A stretch of 64,000 bases of DNA from Plenodomus lindquistii. Lineage: Eukaryota > Ascomycota > Dothideomycetes > Pleosporales > Leptosphaeriaceae. Every line of letters starts with the position of its first letter. Position 1 is the stretch's first letter. The stretch lies in assembly GCA_025504975.1 (NCBI GenBank), contig JANUWI010000010.1, positions 434,001 to 498,000 of the forward strand. Reading direction: 5' to 3'. The position numbers and the translations under genes were made by a program. Under the pieces are notes generated by a model. The model was not told where the DNA came from. It saw only the letters and a list, made by a program, of their open reading frames with translations, and ran no database searches. Below, one piece after another: positions 10,566-23,333 of the stretch.

Positions 10566-13500
10566 TCGAAGGTGTTAAGGAGAACCTAATGCTACGACGT
10601 CAAATATTCTATGCAACAACATGACGATCACGACATCACGGAGTAGGCGGTCGGTACAAGAGGCGTTATCATAGTTGTCATCATGAGCTTAATGGATAAT
10701 AACGATGGGACCGAGATCAATATCCATAGGAGGAGGTAATACTTGGGACTGATGTCGGCTCACTGCTGGCTGGAGGAATTGGAACCTTCGACCATACGAA
10801 CACATAACTCATAATGAACTTCATGTCATATCACCGAACCAACACTTTACCACCGGGTGATGTCGGCTGCCCAACGAGTAGGATGAGGTCGCCGACGCGA
10901 CCCATTTCACACTTCTGGCCATAAACTGTAGTGCGTCGGTGTGACCAACCCAGAGCTCAGTTTCGCCTCAAGTGATGATGCTAGACTGTTGGTGTGTTGT
11001 ACGTTGTGGCGTACACTGTGTGATCATCCATGAAAGAAACCAACATGTGAATGTGTGTGATTCGACGTGTCTATCGCATACCGTCACTGGCCACGGGTAG
11101 CATTTCTGGCAATAACTCCGTTGATGTAATGAATCCTGAAATGCCGGTGAGGTGCTGGCCGCTTTGGCTGATCATCGCAGCCTGATCAACATCCCAGCTC
11201 AAGTGTAAACTCGGCATGTCGAAACCGCGATCCGGCTTACAAACGCTCTAACATTTGGTCTCCATTGACACCATGGAGACTTGGACCCAATCTAAGTGAA
11301 GCTGAGAGCTCACCGGCATTGTGTCCAGAGGTAGTGAAGGTTAGCTTCACACAACACATCTCCATTGTCGAAGCCGCAGGCTCATCTCCACCAACGTCTG
11401 CCTTGCCCAACGCTCACTGCCTGGCATGACAATCTGCAGCTTCCTAGCTCATCGTGCAGTCCGATCGCTCGATTATGTCCAGCCATTTCCGCCCTCGAGT
11501 TCCGCAGTTCGGTCCGTCAAGGCAGCCTCTCGCTTCCGCAACACTGACATTGGTAGCGTCGGCGCTTAACAGCTGCAAGGTCTGTGTGTAACCTGTTCAC
11601 GTCCGCACGCCACAATAAACGGCTTGGGCAGCTGATGTGATTCGAGGAAAGCAAGCGGGTCAGATCAGTAATTGTTGCTGTGCCACATGACGAGCAGCGC
11701 TTAGAGCATGGCGATGCTTGGATACGCCTTGCATATTTTCCGGATCAGTAAGCTGAGCCTCGAAGTTGGTTTAGGACTGAGTCAAGATAATCACCAAGGA
11801 AGGTCGGTCCACGATTGCAAAGTTTGTAGCCTTGGGTGGGATGAGGTGGGTGCTGAGTCGTGGGTTTTGTGAGGTGTGAGGAGGGGGGCCAGGGCTTTTG
11901 GACTTGCCGCGTTTAGTCGAAACTTGTGGTGTTGTGGAAATCAGATCGACCGCGTCAGCGCTTAAACTCACGACTCACGTACTATGCGCGAACCCACATT
12001 TTGCTCGTCCGTATACCGAGGATCTGGTTTGGAATCGTAGCGAGTCTTTTTTTCTCTGACTGAGGATAGTCTGGCGTGGTTTTGCCGGGATCCTGGACCA
12101 ACAGCAGGGGATGGCTCGTCATTTCGCCCACCCTGTTGAGTGCTGTAAGGGCAAGGTCTGGCGACGATGTGTGTAGGATTTTTGATCATTTGGTTGGGGG
12201 GATCTTCTGTCCTCGTGGCATCCGTGGCGTTTCGTCGGCTAAGGTGCATGTGCGTGGCGCCTCTGTGTGGAAGGGATGGCCGCACCTTCCGCCCTGCATG
12301 CATGAGTTGGCGGTCACATGCTTCTGAAACACTTCACACGACGCTTTCAGGTCTGCCCTGTGGAGTTGCGCGCAGCCACCTCAAAATCAGAAATCGCATG
12401 GAGATCGTCTTCAATCAGTGTGCCAATCGAACTTCGTTCTCTACCCTGATATCCACCATTTTGCAGACTCCTATCTTCGATGTCCCCATACTTACACCTC
12501 CTCTTTGAGTCCAAATTGGTCTCGCTTCGAGCGAAGAAGTGCCGGTGGCACAGCTAGTCGAATGTATGATGTGGATACAAGATAACCTGTTGTTCCAATT
12601 TGCTGCTTCACAACGAGCGGCGTCGACGGATGGGCTGGAGACGAAGGATCGAAGTTGGCGTGCGTAAGGCTTCTCATGGCTGCAGGTACGGTCGCATTCA
12701 TTTAAAAGGCACAGCCATGGCTTGTTCATCCCTATACGGTAGACATCAATGATACATCGGCCCGAGAGACTGCTCCTGTGACTAGTCAAGTCAGTATGAG
12801 ACTGTTGAACGAAATGAAGACAGCCTGATGCCAGGCAGACGTAGAGATACTCCACATTCATTTGCATCCTAACAGGCAGAGATGATGTAGCCGAGTCCCT
12901 CCGAGGCTAGTTCACCCAACTGCGATCGTCAGGCTACGGACTATCGCGGAGCGCTTGAGAAGCTTGGGGCATGCGGCGTAGTGCATAGTACGAAGATCGG
13001 GCGTTGATGTGCTTCGGTCTCCACTTCGTTCGAAGATTACTACTACAACCTGTTGAGGAAGTCATGCCTGAGTCCAACAGTGACGATGCTCGTAAAGTGC
13101 CATTTCGTCGACCGGTTCGAGGCATTGCCTACTCTGAGCCTAGATCATGCAAGCTAAAGCATGGGATCCAAGACAATTAAGCTAGGTAAGGATCTGCCCG
13201 TCCATCAAGTGCGACAGATGAGAGTGTAGACTGGACTGGGCGCCCGAGCGGCAAATCGCGTCGAGCATGGCTACCGAATAACAGTTAGCTCACTACGAAA
13301 GTGTGTCCAATTCTCTCGCATGCTCGTCTCATTTGGCAGGTGATGTTGCACATTCCAGTAGATGTTCCCTCTGTGGATATAATGATGAGGCTTCTAATTC
13401 ACCGCTATCATGTTCGGTAGACAGGGATCGCCAGTAGGAGCTGTTGGTTCTCGGCTCGCTGCCATGGTGGCGAAGACTGGCAAGCCCTCCCCCAACCCAT

Positions 13501-14557
13501 GTCTGGTAGCAAGCCCATTAATCTGATTCACGCAGACCGCAAACTGTAAAGCAGTCGGAAAGAGCTGTCTCCGACTGTTGTTGATGGCGTGCTGATTCTG
13601 TCTGAGGAAGATGTCTTCTCAACGTGGGGAAGGGTGGGCCGACAGTCGGAGACTTTCCTCGTGGGACGGCAAGCATTCCCAACGTTGCTGAGAATGCTCT
13701 CACACTTCGGAAGACTCCGGCGGCATCCATGTATATGATTAGAGACCAATGAACGTGTTTTAGAAAAACAGCTGACCTAGTATTGCTGCACATGCAGTGC
13801 CGGGTGGAGGGAGCCGACCTGGCGGGTGCCAGCCGGATAACGCCTTAGGATTTTGAGGCGTCACATAGGGCTAGATATGTCTTGGAAAAAAGTCATTCGC
13901 GTCGTGCGAGTAATGCTGCCCTAGGCTACTGTCGCTTGATATCATACTGTCCTGACAGCGGGACAGTGTAACCCGGCCAAGGAAGCGCTATTCTTTCAGC
14001 TGTCTGCACCATAGGGGCCGAACGGGTAGCCATTGTGTTACACTGTGCCGTGTGGTTCTTGTAAAGAAGTTCCTCGTGCACATCATAGCCAGGCATCGGC
14101 AAGCTAATGCCATAGCTGCAGTCAGTGCGGTGGTGCTGCTACCTGTGGCACTGGTAAAAGGACACATCCAGCTTAGCCTGCTCCCACGCGGACATCTCAG
14201 GGATGCAGGCCCCTGGTGTTGGAGTTGTTGCTTGCTTGGATGGCACATGGGTAGTGAAGTGGGGTGCAGACGGTTGCAGTACGCTTGCGCAAGACAAAGA
14301 AAATTCCTGAGCACCTTCGAATTTTGACGTCACGCAGACATGATCGTAGGCAATACCTTCCTTTCCGAATTTTGATGGGCGCATACCGCGTTATTCGTGG
14401 TGGCCGCCAATCGGCAGCAAAATGTCTGCGGCATGTACACGGTGATGAGACACAAATTTCACAGACTCTGCACACAGGTGGAAGAAGAGGTTCAATATTG
14501 CAGCAAGATTTCTATAAGCTAGTCCTGGACTCTGGGATCGATGTACATGTCCAATTG
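10566..14557. other. Gene-poor region, no supported gene
   Basis: About 4 kb of mixed-composition DNA with only short, unrelated open frames on both strands. Around 13990-14384 the minus strand has a coding-like frame interrupted by one TAG at about 14142 (see findings). No tRNA, rRNA, long repeat or transposase recognised. Confidence 0.4.
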
Positions 14558-14953
14558 TTACTCAAGATTGAAGACTCCACAATATGAAGCGCCATGCAGG
14601 GCAAGAAACGCCTCTTCCAACACTAGCAAATCGAGATCGGGCACCCCGGGGTACATTGGCAGGTACGTTAAATCGCTGTGTAGCTGCTTGTTTGCATGTG
14701 AGATGCTCTCAGCTTCGGCGGGGCGGGTTGTCTGCACACTGGACAGATGATTAGCGCACTGCAGTACCATGGATCTGAAAAGGCTAACTTGACAATGGGC
14801 GCATAGAGCACCAGGCAGGTCTACAAACATGTACTGCGGGGGATGGCCAGGTTGTTGATAGTTCCTGCAGGTGTTTCTGGAATGCCCACCTCCCGTTGCG
14901 CCTGTTGGCCTGGAGCCGTTGTTGTTCTGCTTCTGCTGTTGCTGCGAAGACAT
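14558..14953 (-). CDS. Doubtful small hypothetical ORF
   Basis: An ATG at 14953 opens a 131-codon frame starting with a Gln/Asn-rich segment (MSSQQQQKQNNN), then Gly/Ser/Thr-rich sequence and LCAHCQ. A weak intron (GTTAGC at 14788 to CCAG at 14739, with a CTAAT-like branch site) could instead give a 64-residue product ending CADNPPRRS at 14709. Neither version resembles a family I know. It is listed because its composition looks protein-like and it stands alone in a large gap; it may well not be a gene. Confidence 0.25.
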   Translation of the reverse strand: MSSQQQQKQNNNGSRPTGATGGGHSRNTCRNYQQPGHPPQYMFVDLPGALCAHCQVSLFRSMVLQCANHLSSVQTTRPAEAESISHANKQLHSDLTYLPMYPGVPDLDLLVLEEAFLALHGASYCGVFNLE

Positions 14954-15732
14954 TGGGAATAGGGGTTGTTCGCTGAAATGCGAAGACTGGATGGTTTCGG
15001 TCGAAGTTTGAAGCGGTAAGACTGAGGATTTGATGAGGAGGACTCGTGAGCTGTGATGGTGGGCTTGGTAATGGAGTCCTTGCTCGCTTTATAGTCACTG
15101 AACACCTTTTACCCATCGAAGCTCGCATCACAGCGCAGTTTCCGCGCCTCAATCTACACACATTAGTCGAACGAACGACCGTTGTTAGGCAAACCGCCCC
15201 CATTCTACTCAAGTCACTTGCATTGTGATCGGGCCCGACATGAGGCCGCCAGGCAGTCTTAATTGCGCCACTCGGCAGGAACGCCTCCACGAGTAGCGGG
15301 TCCCGCAAAGACTGACAGTCCAACTGTGCCTCCGCCACATACGAATCGCATCATACAACTTTCGATGTCTCACTTCCTTTTGAACCATAACATAACGTCG
15401 CTTTCGAAATGTTTCCAGACCCATGCGTCAATTAAGCGCCGGACGCGTGCTTGTCTTTGCGCGTGACCAAATGAGACACAATTTTCGCCTCTCCACCCAG
15501 CACGGCATGGATTGCTAGATATTCGAGCATGCCTTGGAGGGGCACCGCCCGTGTTCGGAGATGTTGCGAAACGGCCAACTTGATGTGGGCCATCATCACC
15601 TACCTGCATTGCATCCTCTCGCTGGAGCCTGCGCCGATTCCCAGAGAGGACTTTGGAGCTTTCGAAATAGATTACGCTTTGATCTTCATTTGAAGTAACC
15701 ACGTAGCTCTTGTGGCGAGCTCTTACATCCTC
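14954..15732. other. Intergenic, no feature recognised
   Basis: 779 bp downstream of the Dicer-like gene and upstream of the doubtful ORF. It should contain the dcl2 3' UTR. No repeat or RNA gene seen. Confidence 0.35.
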
Positions 15733-18700
15733 CTAGTTCGCACTCGTGCCTCCAGTGACACCCTCCTCGGCATCGAAAAAGTCATCCTCCTCTTCCGTGT
15801 CACACACACTGACGTCAACGGTAGTCTCGAGAACGCGACTTGCTATCGAGGCAGCGATTGTCTCTGCGTTCAGCCTCTTGAGACCCTCCACCGGAGATGC
15901 TACTCTCACTCCGCCCACGATGACTTGGCACCGATACGTGTCCTTCGAACAAGCGGTATCACCTTCTTCAGCATCGATTTTGGCGTACTTCACATCCTTT
16001 TCCACAGCAAGGTGACCTAAGCGCTCCTTTGGGTGGAGACAGTCGACACTATCACGAAGGATGCGTCGAAGGTCCTCAAGAATACCAAGGCGGTGCACGA
16101 ATGCCTCGCAGGCGGCGAAGTCTCCGTGCGAGTCGATGTATATGGCACCCAAAACACTCTCCACGATGTCGGACAGGAACTTTGGTGGGTCGGTAAGGGC
16201 CAGTAAATGCCATGGGTACCGTATGTCACTCTCAAGGGCCGCGAGGATCTGACTGCGCGCTTGCTTGTGTTGTTTGTAGGCTACTTCCCTAGCAGCGGTG
16301 ACTTGGGGCGCTCCAGATCTCATAAACTGCCAGAGCGCCCGAGGGTGCACCTCACTCTGCATGGTGGCCTTGTTGACCAGATCCTCATTGACGGTGGTTT
16401 CGAACATCCTGAAGGCAAGGTACGATGCATTCACCATGGCTGTCCTGATCGCGTGCATCGTCATATGTGAAAGCTGTGGTTCGTGTTCGTATAGGCGCTT
16501 AGTGACCAAATAATCGAGCACAGCATCGCCCAGGAACTCAAGTCTTTCCCAACTTGAGTTGGCATTGGGCCCAAGGTAGGACGCATGTGTCAAGGCATCG
16601 AGAAGCAAGGGCTTCTTGTTGAAGGTATATCCTACGAGGGACTCTAGCATCGTAAGACCTGTGATTGTGGACCCTACTTCTGCAGCCTTAAACAGGATCT
16701 CATTAGCATCGAACAGCGGTGTCCAAGTTTCGAGCGGCAAGAGTGTTTGTACACAAGCGAATGCCTTGGGGAAGCCGCCTATCACGAACGCAAGACCTAT
16801 GGACGACTCAATGACATCCGCGATTAACTTCGATGAGAGCTTTCTCTTGCTTTGGGTAGTCGCACTTGTGAGCGCCTCGGTAAGAAGTCTGGGCTGCCAC
16901 TTTGCCCCAGTAAAGCGTGTCGTCATTACAAATTGATCAAGCCCAGCTGCCACAGAGGCTCTAGCAAGCGATCCATTGCTGACCAGCCGGCCTTTCCTCT
17001 GCGTGAGGAAGCTCTCTGGCTCCTTCAGGTTGGCTGCCATCAAGTGGAGCGAGGCGATAAACTTCAACACACAGTCTCCTAAGAACTCGAGATTCTGATA
17101 GTCTTCTGACTCATCTGTAGAAGACGACGTAAATGCCTTGATGATCATGGGCAGGGTCGTTGGCTCGATAGATAGTGGTAACAAAACCGTCGTACGTAGT
17201 TCGTCGGCGATGAACTCGCATTCAACCTTGTGCATGATCGAGGGAACAAGCAATGCGAAGATAGAATACCAGGCAGGTACATTGTCCACGATGCACTCAG
17301 AAATAGGAAGTGGCTCGGCTCTTCTATTCGATGCGTCTCCTAGCACGGGGTGGAGGAAGTCGCGCCGCTTAGGGAATCGGTTCACCCATACGACCCAAAC
17401 CTCTGATGGTGTAGAGTAGTTTTCTCGCTCGATGTTCAACATGAACTTCCGTGCATCACCTGGTATTGAGATCAGACCACAGCTCGAAGGATTGAACTGG
17501 CCTGACTCTATTAAATCTGAAAGCAAGCGATGGCCTTTCATTGTCGACTCCCAAGTTGCAAGAGCCGCGCTGTCCAATGCTGAACCGTTTGATCCACGCG
17601 GCGCTAACAACCAGAGAAAGTCTTTTCGTTTCTCATCCATTCTGCCGTGAAATATCGAGTAGAGCAGATGTGAAGTGAAGCTTCGAAGTGTCTGTACCTC
17701 CTTTTCTGTCAAGCTCACGTCCGGGAGCCTGGAGGTACCCACGTGGTATTGTGTCGTTTGATTCCAGTACAACGCTATCGCTGAACCATACAGGGGCAAC
17801 GGTGCTGGTGTGAGTAGAGTTATATGGACCGGAGAAGCTCCTGGAATACTCAAGGTAAGTAAAGTACAGTGCCAGAAATAGGGTTGGCGTTGCTGCAAAA
17901 GAGCGATATGATGCCATGGGTCGAAAAGCGATGACACTTCGATGATGGAAGGTGCTCGATCCGATACTTGAGAAACCGTGTCTGTAGTCTGACGTATTGG
18001 GAGAAGGTTGTCGTTCACTAAGCCGGCTCGATACAAAGCCATATATGCTTCAAAGGCCGCATCCTTCCGCGCCATCTTTTCAGTAACCCAGCTCTTCGAA
18101 CCTCTAGCTTTTCTTACCGATTGATCAATATAAATCGGAAGCCTCACTTCTGCTGTAGTTCTTCCGGGTTGCACCTCGAAGAACTCGAACTGTGGGCGTG
18201 CGTCTACAAAGGCACCTGTCGCAGAGACTGCACAGAAGTGATAGAGATGTTGGTTGACGTTATCTAGTGTCAGGAGCGCCCTGAAATGGAGTAAGTGAAT
18301 GCTCAGGTAGGTCAATGAAGTATCTCAAAAGCTCCGGTGCGCTGCAAAGAACCTACGCATGGTCTTCGCACCGCATCAACACCCGCTGGGCGTGATGAGT
18401 ATTACAGTGGCAGAACCCATAGCACATGGTCAGAGTCGGGTAGATAGCTGTCATGCTCTTGCTGTGTAATGCTTGTGCCAGGGGGATTTGCGTTACAAAT
18501 ACAAACTGTTTTGACTTACCCAGTATCTGGCACTCTAAATTCACGACCGTCGACTTTTTCTTCTTGATTTTCTCTCTCATTAGCCTCCTCGACAAGCCGC
18601 ATATCATCCTCGTACGCTTTACGCATTTCCGCTTCGAGCGATTGCCACGACTCCGACGATCGCGAGCCCGAGCCTTCTGGGTTGAATATGAGATACTTTG

Positions 18701-20425
18701 ACTTCTCTTTCCGGGCTCTACCACGTCTCTGTACAAAGCTCTTCAAGCTCTTAGGTCTCTCGAAACAAATCACCAGGTTACAACTGGAGATGTCTATGCC
18801 TTCCTCGAGTACACTGGTGGTAATGATAAGATTCGTTCGGCCAGCTCTGAAGTCCTCTAGAGTTGCTTGCTGGTTCCTGGGCTCCACACAATTTGCGATA
18901 TCTGTCTTGCGCTTGCTCGATGCCGATGTTCCAACGAAAGTACCAATCCGGATCAGGTCTTGAGTCCCTGGATGCGTTGCGAGGATCTGCGCAAGAGTCC
19001 CTACCCATATACGCTGCTCAACAAAGATAAGCCCAGTAAATTGGGACTTAGCCTTGGACTCGGAGACCAGAATTTCGACGAGCATATCTACCTTACGAGA
19101 CAGCTTCGACAACAACGACGACGGCCTGGACATTTTCATAGAAAGAGGGAGCGACTCGAGAAGACTCATAAGATGCTGCTTCTCCTGAACAGTCGAGTCA
19201 AAGAGCTGTTGATCCGAGGCAGTATCAACTGTTTGTTGAAATTGTGTCACACATTGGTACAAATACCACTCCATGGCGGAGACACCAAGCTCATCAGCCA
19301 TGTCCGAGGCCTTGAGTGCGAGAATTCTGAGTTGTTCGCTGCAGTATGTCTTCCCACCCAGGAGGAGCTTCTCAAGCGGCTTCGAAACATCGTATCCATT
19401 CTGCTGCTTCCTGAGAAGATCTAGCAGGTATGGATCTGTTTTAATGTTATAGGAAGTATGTAGAACCTTTAGGGCGCGCAACAATGGCGAGGAAACTTTG
19501 CCGGGCGCTGAGACTGGATAATCGATTTGTTTGAGCTCAGGCTTGTGCACAAACCGCATGAGCTCAGATCGATGTACTTTCGGGGTTCTGGCTGTAGCCT
19601 GAAGATTACGCTCGATTTGCCTGTGATGTTAGGTGAGTCTTATGACGGTATTGAGAAATACTCACTCCAAAGCATCTCTGGTGGCCGCAGCTTTCTTGAC
19701 AGGACTTGCGCTCAGCCCGAGAATCTTGGGGGGCGGATCGCTCACATCTCCCGCATCTGCAAAAGGCCTGTAAAAGTCCGACATGATACTGTGAGCAGGA
19801 TGCTTCAATGTGCAATGATGTGCTGCCAGAGTCAGCACCAAGGCTTCCGCACCCCCAGTTCTTGAATACAAACCTTCGTCAAATATCAGTAGAGAAATTT
19901 TGCTGATTCTTACAAATGCATGTGTGAGAGCATCCAGTAAGACCTGGTGCGTCGAGATTACGACGCGGACATTGTGAAACACGGCATCCCAAATGACTTG
20001 ATCTGTCCAATGATCAACATCGTCGTTACCACTCAAGATCTGTATGCCAAAGCCTGGAAGATTTGATTTGAACACCTCACACTGTTGTTCACATAAAGTG
20101 ACGGTTGGTGCGAGGAACCAAACAAGCTTGTATTATGAGTGAGCGTCTAGCGAAGAGGCCAAAGCGGCAGGTATCCGCACCTTGTCGGGCTTGCAAGTTT
20201 CCAGTTCCGCGCGCGTGCGTTCGATTGCTCTATCAGTCGATGAGTATCGCACCGATTCATCTGCCGATGTACCTACATATGCGTCTTCCCAGAGCCAGTA
20301 TCCATCACAACGATTAAATTCTTCTCAAGGCTCTCTTCAACCATCTCAGCCTGATATGAGCGCAGTCGGAAGGGCTCATTATCGACTGCAAGACCTTCAG
20401 TCGCCATGCCATCCAAGACATCCAT
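15733..20425 (-). CDS. dcl2: Dicer-like protein 2 (RNA silencing ribonuclease III)
   Basis: Six exons (20425-20277, 20229-20181, 20126-19874, 19822-19666, 19620-18520, 18280-15733) sum to exactly 1,419 codons (1,418 aa). Four introns are 45-54 nt; the fifth (18281-18519) is 239 nt. Order of domains: helicase with Walker A MDTGSGKT (about residues 41-48) and a DEAH box restored by splicing (IFDEA|HH); helicase C-terminal part with TSVLEEGIDIS and QRRGRAR; Dicer dimerisation fold (LPIYIDQSVRKARGSKSW); then two RNase III domains, LEFLGDCVLKF at about 965 and LEFLGDAVLDYL at about 1148, each with its later Glu motif (VIESSIGLAF, VESVLGAIYID). It cleaves double-stranded RNA into small RNAs for silencing and antiviral defence. 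No PAZ domain or clear C-terminal dsRBD is visible, as in many fungal Dcl2 proteins. The start is fixed by an in-frame TGA just upstream. Confidence 0.95.
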
Positions 20426-20779
20426 ATTTCATGACAAAGTGTGGTACGAGTTTGCGGGGTCGCGAAGTGTGACGAGTGTCAGGCAGGAGGACAGCGATCC
20501 ATGGCGACAAAGGCAGTCTAACCGAATGGGTGACATCACATAGTAAGATGAGGCAGGCGCGCCCTTGCCAGGTCGATGGCGAATCAGACGAGCATTCGAC
20601 GCACGCAGTGCAATGTTGGCCTGGCATCAGAGAAGGCGTCCATTGTCGTAAATGCTATATGGCTTGCTTCGTGAATACGTTCCCTTGTAGGGATGCTCAT
20701 AATAGACCAAGGTTGTCTCTATGGTAGAGTGCACGTTCTGCCTCTAATCGCTCGTGCAACACCAGCCTTCTGGATATGT
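20426..20779. other. Intergenic, dcl2 promoter side
   Basis: 354 bp between the dcl2 start and the proteasome gene stop, both on the minus strand. It should hold the dcl2 promoter and the PRE8 3' UTR. No distinct element recognised. Confidence 0.4.
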
Positions 20780-21797
20780 TTACAAGTTCGTTAGGTAGTC
20801 CTCGACCTCAGACGGGCTCAACTTCCTGAATCGTGGGCCTACAGCTCCCTCCACACCCTCCACTCCAAGCAGCCTCTCCTCTGGCGGGCCGACAATGCCA
20901 ATCTCGACTGTCTCTCCATTCATCTCTCCTTCTATCGTCTCCTTCAAGGTAAGCAGAGCGATGTGGATCGCATCTTCCAGCTCCAAGCCCTCTGTGTAGC
21001 GCTTCTCCAAGAATGTTTTTGCGCTGGTCGCACTCTTGCCGATTGCTGTTGCTTTCCACGGGAAGTAGCTGCCGCTGGGGTCGACCTGGTATAGACTGGG
21101 TCCGCCCTTGAGGATACCGCCTGTCTTGCCACTGACTTTCTTCTTCTCCTCGCTAGTCTGCTCCTCGCTCTTGCCTTCGGCCTCTGGCTCGATGCCATCA
21201 TCCCAACCGGCAATGAGCAAGCTGACGCCGTACGGCCGTACACCACCTGATTGTGTAGCCTCCTGCATGACTCGTGCTACGTCCTGGACTAATATCCTCG
21301 TGGGTGGGTACTCGTTGTAGACGCGCTTGTAGCCGGTATGTGAGACCTTGCGGGCCTTGTCGACAAGGACGCGGTAATCGGGACCCATTCCTGAGTAGAC
21401 CATGCCGATGTTGGGTGTAATCAGGCTGACCTTTGACGACGATTGCGAATCGATGAGGGGTGATGACGACTTCTTCTCGGTTGCGAGGACGATTCCGTTG
21501 GTGGCTGAAAATGCATGTTAGATGCGCTTAATGGGCGAATTGAGCGAGCAGCGTACCCTTGATTCCAAGTGAGGTAACACCCTGGTTGACAGCGTTCAAG
21601 GCATACTCTATTCTGACATTAGCATCAGAGCTAGGATGCGCCCTAATTTTGCAGAGAGCAGCACCCAACACTACGTACCGATCTGGACCAGCTTGCCACT
21701 GTCAGAGGTCAGCAAACATTCAACCTGTGTTGCCATCTACAGTGGGTGTTTACCTGGGTGAGAATGTGGTGAGAGAGAAGGAGTATCTGTCCGCCAT
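20780..21797 (-). CDS. PRE8: 20S proteasome subunit alpha type-2
   Basis: Four exons (21797-21754, 21698-21679, 21607-21557, 21504-20780) with introns of 55, 71 and 52 nt give 279 residues. The spliced N-terminus MADRYSFSLTTFSPSGKLVQ with IEYALNAV is the proteasome alpha-type signature; exon 2 is only 20 nt. The protein is a structural subunit of the outer heptameric ring of the 20S core and is not itself a protease. An acidic/lysine-rich insert (EPEAEGKSEEQTSEEKKKV) in the middle makes it longer than the roughly 250 residues common in this family. The tail is also extended. Confidence 0.95.
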
Positions 21798-22289
21798 GAC
21801 AACGTGTGCGTGTGTGTTGAAGGAGAGTCTATCTACTCGGATCTCGAAACCGTGAAAGGGAGGAAAAGAACAGCGGGGTGGTGGTTAGGCGCGAGTACTA
21901 GAGGCGATCCAAGCGGGAGCTCCAGGCGGGAGCTTCGTCGCAAGCAGTGCCAAGCCGGCGTTCGGAGATACCCCACCTCCGGTCTCTTCTAGACTTTGAA
22001 GCTCGAAGCTCCAACCTCCGAATTCTTTCATCTTCCAGAACGTGACACGCCTCAGCGCTCACCGTTCACCTATACTGCCACCGTGTCCTTGTGTCGCCTG
22101 TTCCACAGGAGCCCGTGTCGGAACATGATCCGGACTACCGAGACTTATGACCTCTTAGCGAATGAGTTCCCCGCGACTTCCTGAATGATCACATCATCAT
22201 TACCCTTGCCTTCCATGCTTTGTTCGTGGTAGCAGATATATTAACATCCAGAACATCCGTATCTTCCATTCAGCTTCCTACTTGTCGAC
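21798..22289. promoter_or_regulatory. Divergent promoter PRE8 / RING-CH gene
   Basis: 492 bp between divergent start codons. I looked for a proteasome control element (GGTGGCAAA) and did not find an exact copy. No repeat seen. Confidence 0.35.
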
Positions 22290-23333
22290 ATGTCCTCTTC
22301 TGGCTTTCAGGCGATGCCGGGCTGGTACTGGCCAGATGGCGTACCCAAGAATGAGCCAGCGCATGCGACATCAAATCCAGACACACCCTCAGGGCCACGC
22401 TCATCAAGCACATCAGCAACAGGTGGAGCTTCATCGTCAGGCCCAGGCGCACGCGGTAGACGCTCGCACTGGCCACCCAGGCAGTGCAGAATTTGTCTAG
22501 AGACTGTCCAGCCTACGTTCAATGTTCCCTCTCAGAACCTACCGGGCTTTCTTCAATCGTCCAACGTCGTCTACGAAGATGAGAGTGGTAGACTGATTCG
22601 ACCGTGTAATTGTAAGGGCTCTTCAAAGTACGTTCACGAAGCCTGCCTACAGGCCTGGCGTCACGCAGATCCGAGCTACGGTCGCAGAAATTATTGGCAA
22701 TGTCCAACATGCGGTTTCAAGTACAGGCTCGCGCGTCTTGGAGCAGGGCGCTTCATTGGAAGTGTTGGTCAGTCGAAGTTCTTGTCTCAAATACTCGTCA
22801 AAGTACTAATGGAATTCTTACAGCTGCCCAAATCACGCTGACAGCTGTCATACTCATTGCTGTCATCTTCGTTCTTGGTTTTGTTGCTGATCCAATCATC
22901 ACTTTGTATGTCGATCCGTGGAGTATCCTCTCTCCGTGGTCCAGCTTCAGCCGCCCCGATTATTACTTCGAGGATGATGAACCATTTACATGGTACGAGC
23001 ACTTCGCAAAAGGGTTCGCAAGCATGGGAGTGCTTGGGTTTTTGAAAGTCCTTGTAGCAAGCCCGCTCTCTTACTTCAGAATTGGAGGCGGAGGGAGAGG
23101 CCGCACGACAGGTCGGGATCGATATGAGCAGGTCAGTTGGATCATTATCCTCATTGGTGTGGGCACTTTCTTGGCGGTACGTGTAGTCCCCCTTTCTGCT
23201 GTTCAACAACTCTGCTGAACAAATATAGGCAGTGTATAAAGGTGTCCGTGTGTGGAGCCGCAAGACACTTGAGAGAGCCGGCGAGCGAGTCATGGATGTC
23301 CAAGGTGATGATGACGATGACCAGGATGAGTAG
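22290..23333 (+). CDS. RING-CH (MARCH-type) membrane E3 ubiquitin ligase
   Basis: Three exons (22290-22767, 22824-23176, 23229-23333) with introns of 56 and 52 nt give 311 residues. A C4HC3 RING-CH domain is complete: C66, C69, C106, C108, H116, C119, C138 and C141. A strongly hydrophobic segment follows directly (ITLTAVILIAVIFVLGFVA), with further hydrophobic stretches near LGFLKVLVASPL and SWIIILIGVGTFLA, so the protein is probably multi-pass with the RING on the cytosolic face. The C-terminus is acidic (GDDDDDQDE). By family it would ubiquitinate membrane proteins; the substrate is unknown. The Ser/Gly-rich N-terminus looks disordered. Confidence 0.88.

Noticed and set aside
12415..12867. 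150-codon minus-strand open frame
   Set aside because: No motif, random-looking composition, and no supporting splice or start context.
10566..15732. RIP-mutated transposon
   Set aside because: The tract is not AT-rich and shows no transposase, reverse transcriptase or terminal repeats.
20138..20727. Plus-strand start MSERLAKRPKRQV with scattered cysteines, looking like a zinc-cluster protein
   Set aside because: It overlaps the dcl2 5' exons encoding Walker A and the following helicase sequence, whose introns and frame are unambiguous; the Cys spacing does not match Zn2Cys6.
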